A stretch of 12,693 nucleotides of DNA from Planctomycetales bacterium (lineage in GTDB: Bacteria > Planctomycetota > Phycisphaerae > SM23-33): positions 1 to 12,693 of the forward strand of contig DAOWOP010000069.1 of NCBI GenBank assembly GCA_030642005.1, in the 5' to 3' direction. A model generated the notes under the pieces. It did no database searches. It had not been told where the DNA came from and saw only the letters and a list, made by a program, of their open reading frames with translations. This document shows, piece after piece, positions 12,419-12,693 of the stretch (positions within the stretch are counted from its first letter, which is position 1; the number at the start of each line of letters is the position of its first letter). Made by a program: the position numbers and the translations under genes.

Positions 12419-12693
12419 ATGCAGTTCAAGCAGCATAGACTTCCGAACGGCCTGACGATAATCGCCGAGGTCAATCCCACCGCCGCCTCCATGGCTTTGG
12501 GATTTTTCGTTCGCACCGGCAGCCGGGACGAATCGCCCTCGCTGCCGATCTCCGGCGTAAGCCACTTTCTCGAACACATGATGTTCAAGGGTACCGAACG
12601 CCGAAGCCCGTTCGACATCAACCGTCAGTTCGACGAGATGGGAGCGATGTACAACGCCTTCACCTCCGAAGAAAACACGGTGTACTACGGCGC
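12419..12693 (+). CDS. M16-family zinc peptidase, N-terminal part (3' truncated by window)
   Basis: ATG 12419 follows GGAGA at a good distance, and the frame is open to the window end (91 residues). MQFKQHRLPNGLTIIAE is the classic M16 start. HFLEHMMFKGTERR carries the zinc-binding and catalytic HxxEH (H49, E52, H53). NRQFDEMGAMYNAFTSEENTVYYG is the standard following segment. It is therefore an active-type M16B (processing-peptidase-like) enzyme and the likely partner of the inactive homologue upstream. The second zinc ligand helix and C-terminal half are outside the window. Confidence 0.92.
   Translation, partial: MQFKQHRLPNGLTIIAEVNPTAASMALGFFVRTGSRDESPSLPISGVSHFLEHMMFKGTERRSPFDINRQFDEMGAMYNAFTSEENTVYYG

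Noticed and set aside
1..12693. CRISPR array, rRNA, riboswitch or insertion-sequence transposase
   Set aside because: No regularly spaced long repeats, rRNA sequence, recognisable riboswitch core or transposase motifs were seen on either strand.

Overview
The window looks like a piece of a planctomycete-type bacterial chromosome, possibly Phycisphaerae-like. This rests on protein style only: the tyrosine recombinase, the two M16 proteins and the small basic hypothetical protein all resemble planctomycetal sequences, and the GC content is moderately high. No marker gene fixes the phylum.

Left flank (1-1128): the 3' part of a TIM-barrel, glycoside-hydrolase-like gene. Right flank (8106-12693): ordinary housekeeping genes. 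These are a small two-helix membrane protein (minus strand), surE, folC, a catalytically dead M16 peptidase homologue, and the start of an active M16 peptidase. Strong terminator hairpins follow folC and the first M16 gene. surE and folC each have a good sigma70-type promoter so close to the ATG that the mRNA is probably leaderless.

Centre (about 1265-8076): a 6.8-kb candidate integrative island. Its right edge is an intact tRNA-Pro(GGG) gene on the minus strand. Its left edge is a directly repeated, decayed fragment of the same tRNA: 38 of 39 bases match, split inside the T-loop by exactly 40 inserted bases. A complete tyrosine recombinase with all recognisable catalytic residues sits beside the tRNA.

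The island cargo, left to right, starts with an AbiE type IV toxin-antitoxin locus. Its AbiEi antitoxin and two-operator promoter look intact, but the AbiEii toxin has lost its whole middle. Next come an SPL-like radical SAM protein (Cx3Cx2C) and a three-gene hipBST-type toxin-antitoxin operon. HipB, HipS and HipT are linked by overlapping start/stop codons and preceded by three operator copies spaced 73 and 74 bp apart. Then come an unrecognised basic protein (minus strand), the integrase, and a roughly 390-bp gap rich in palindromes leading to the tRNA.

The most notable points are the tRNA-bounded island with its interrupted pseudo-tRNA end, the split HipBST kinase system with helically phased operators, and the AbiE locus that kept its antitoxin and both operators after losing the toxin core.
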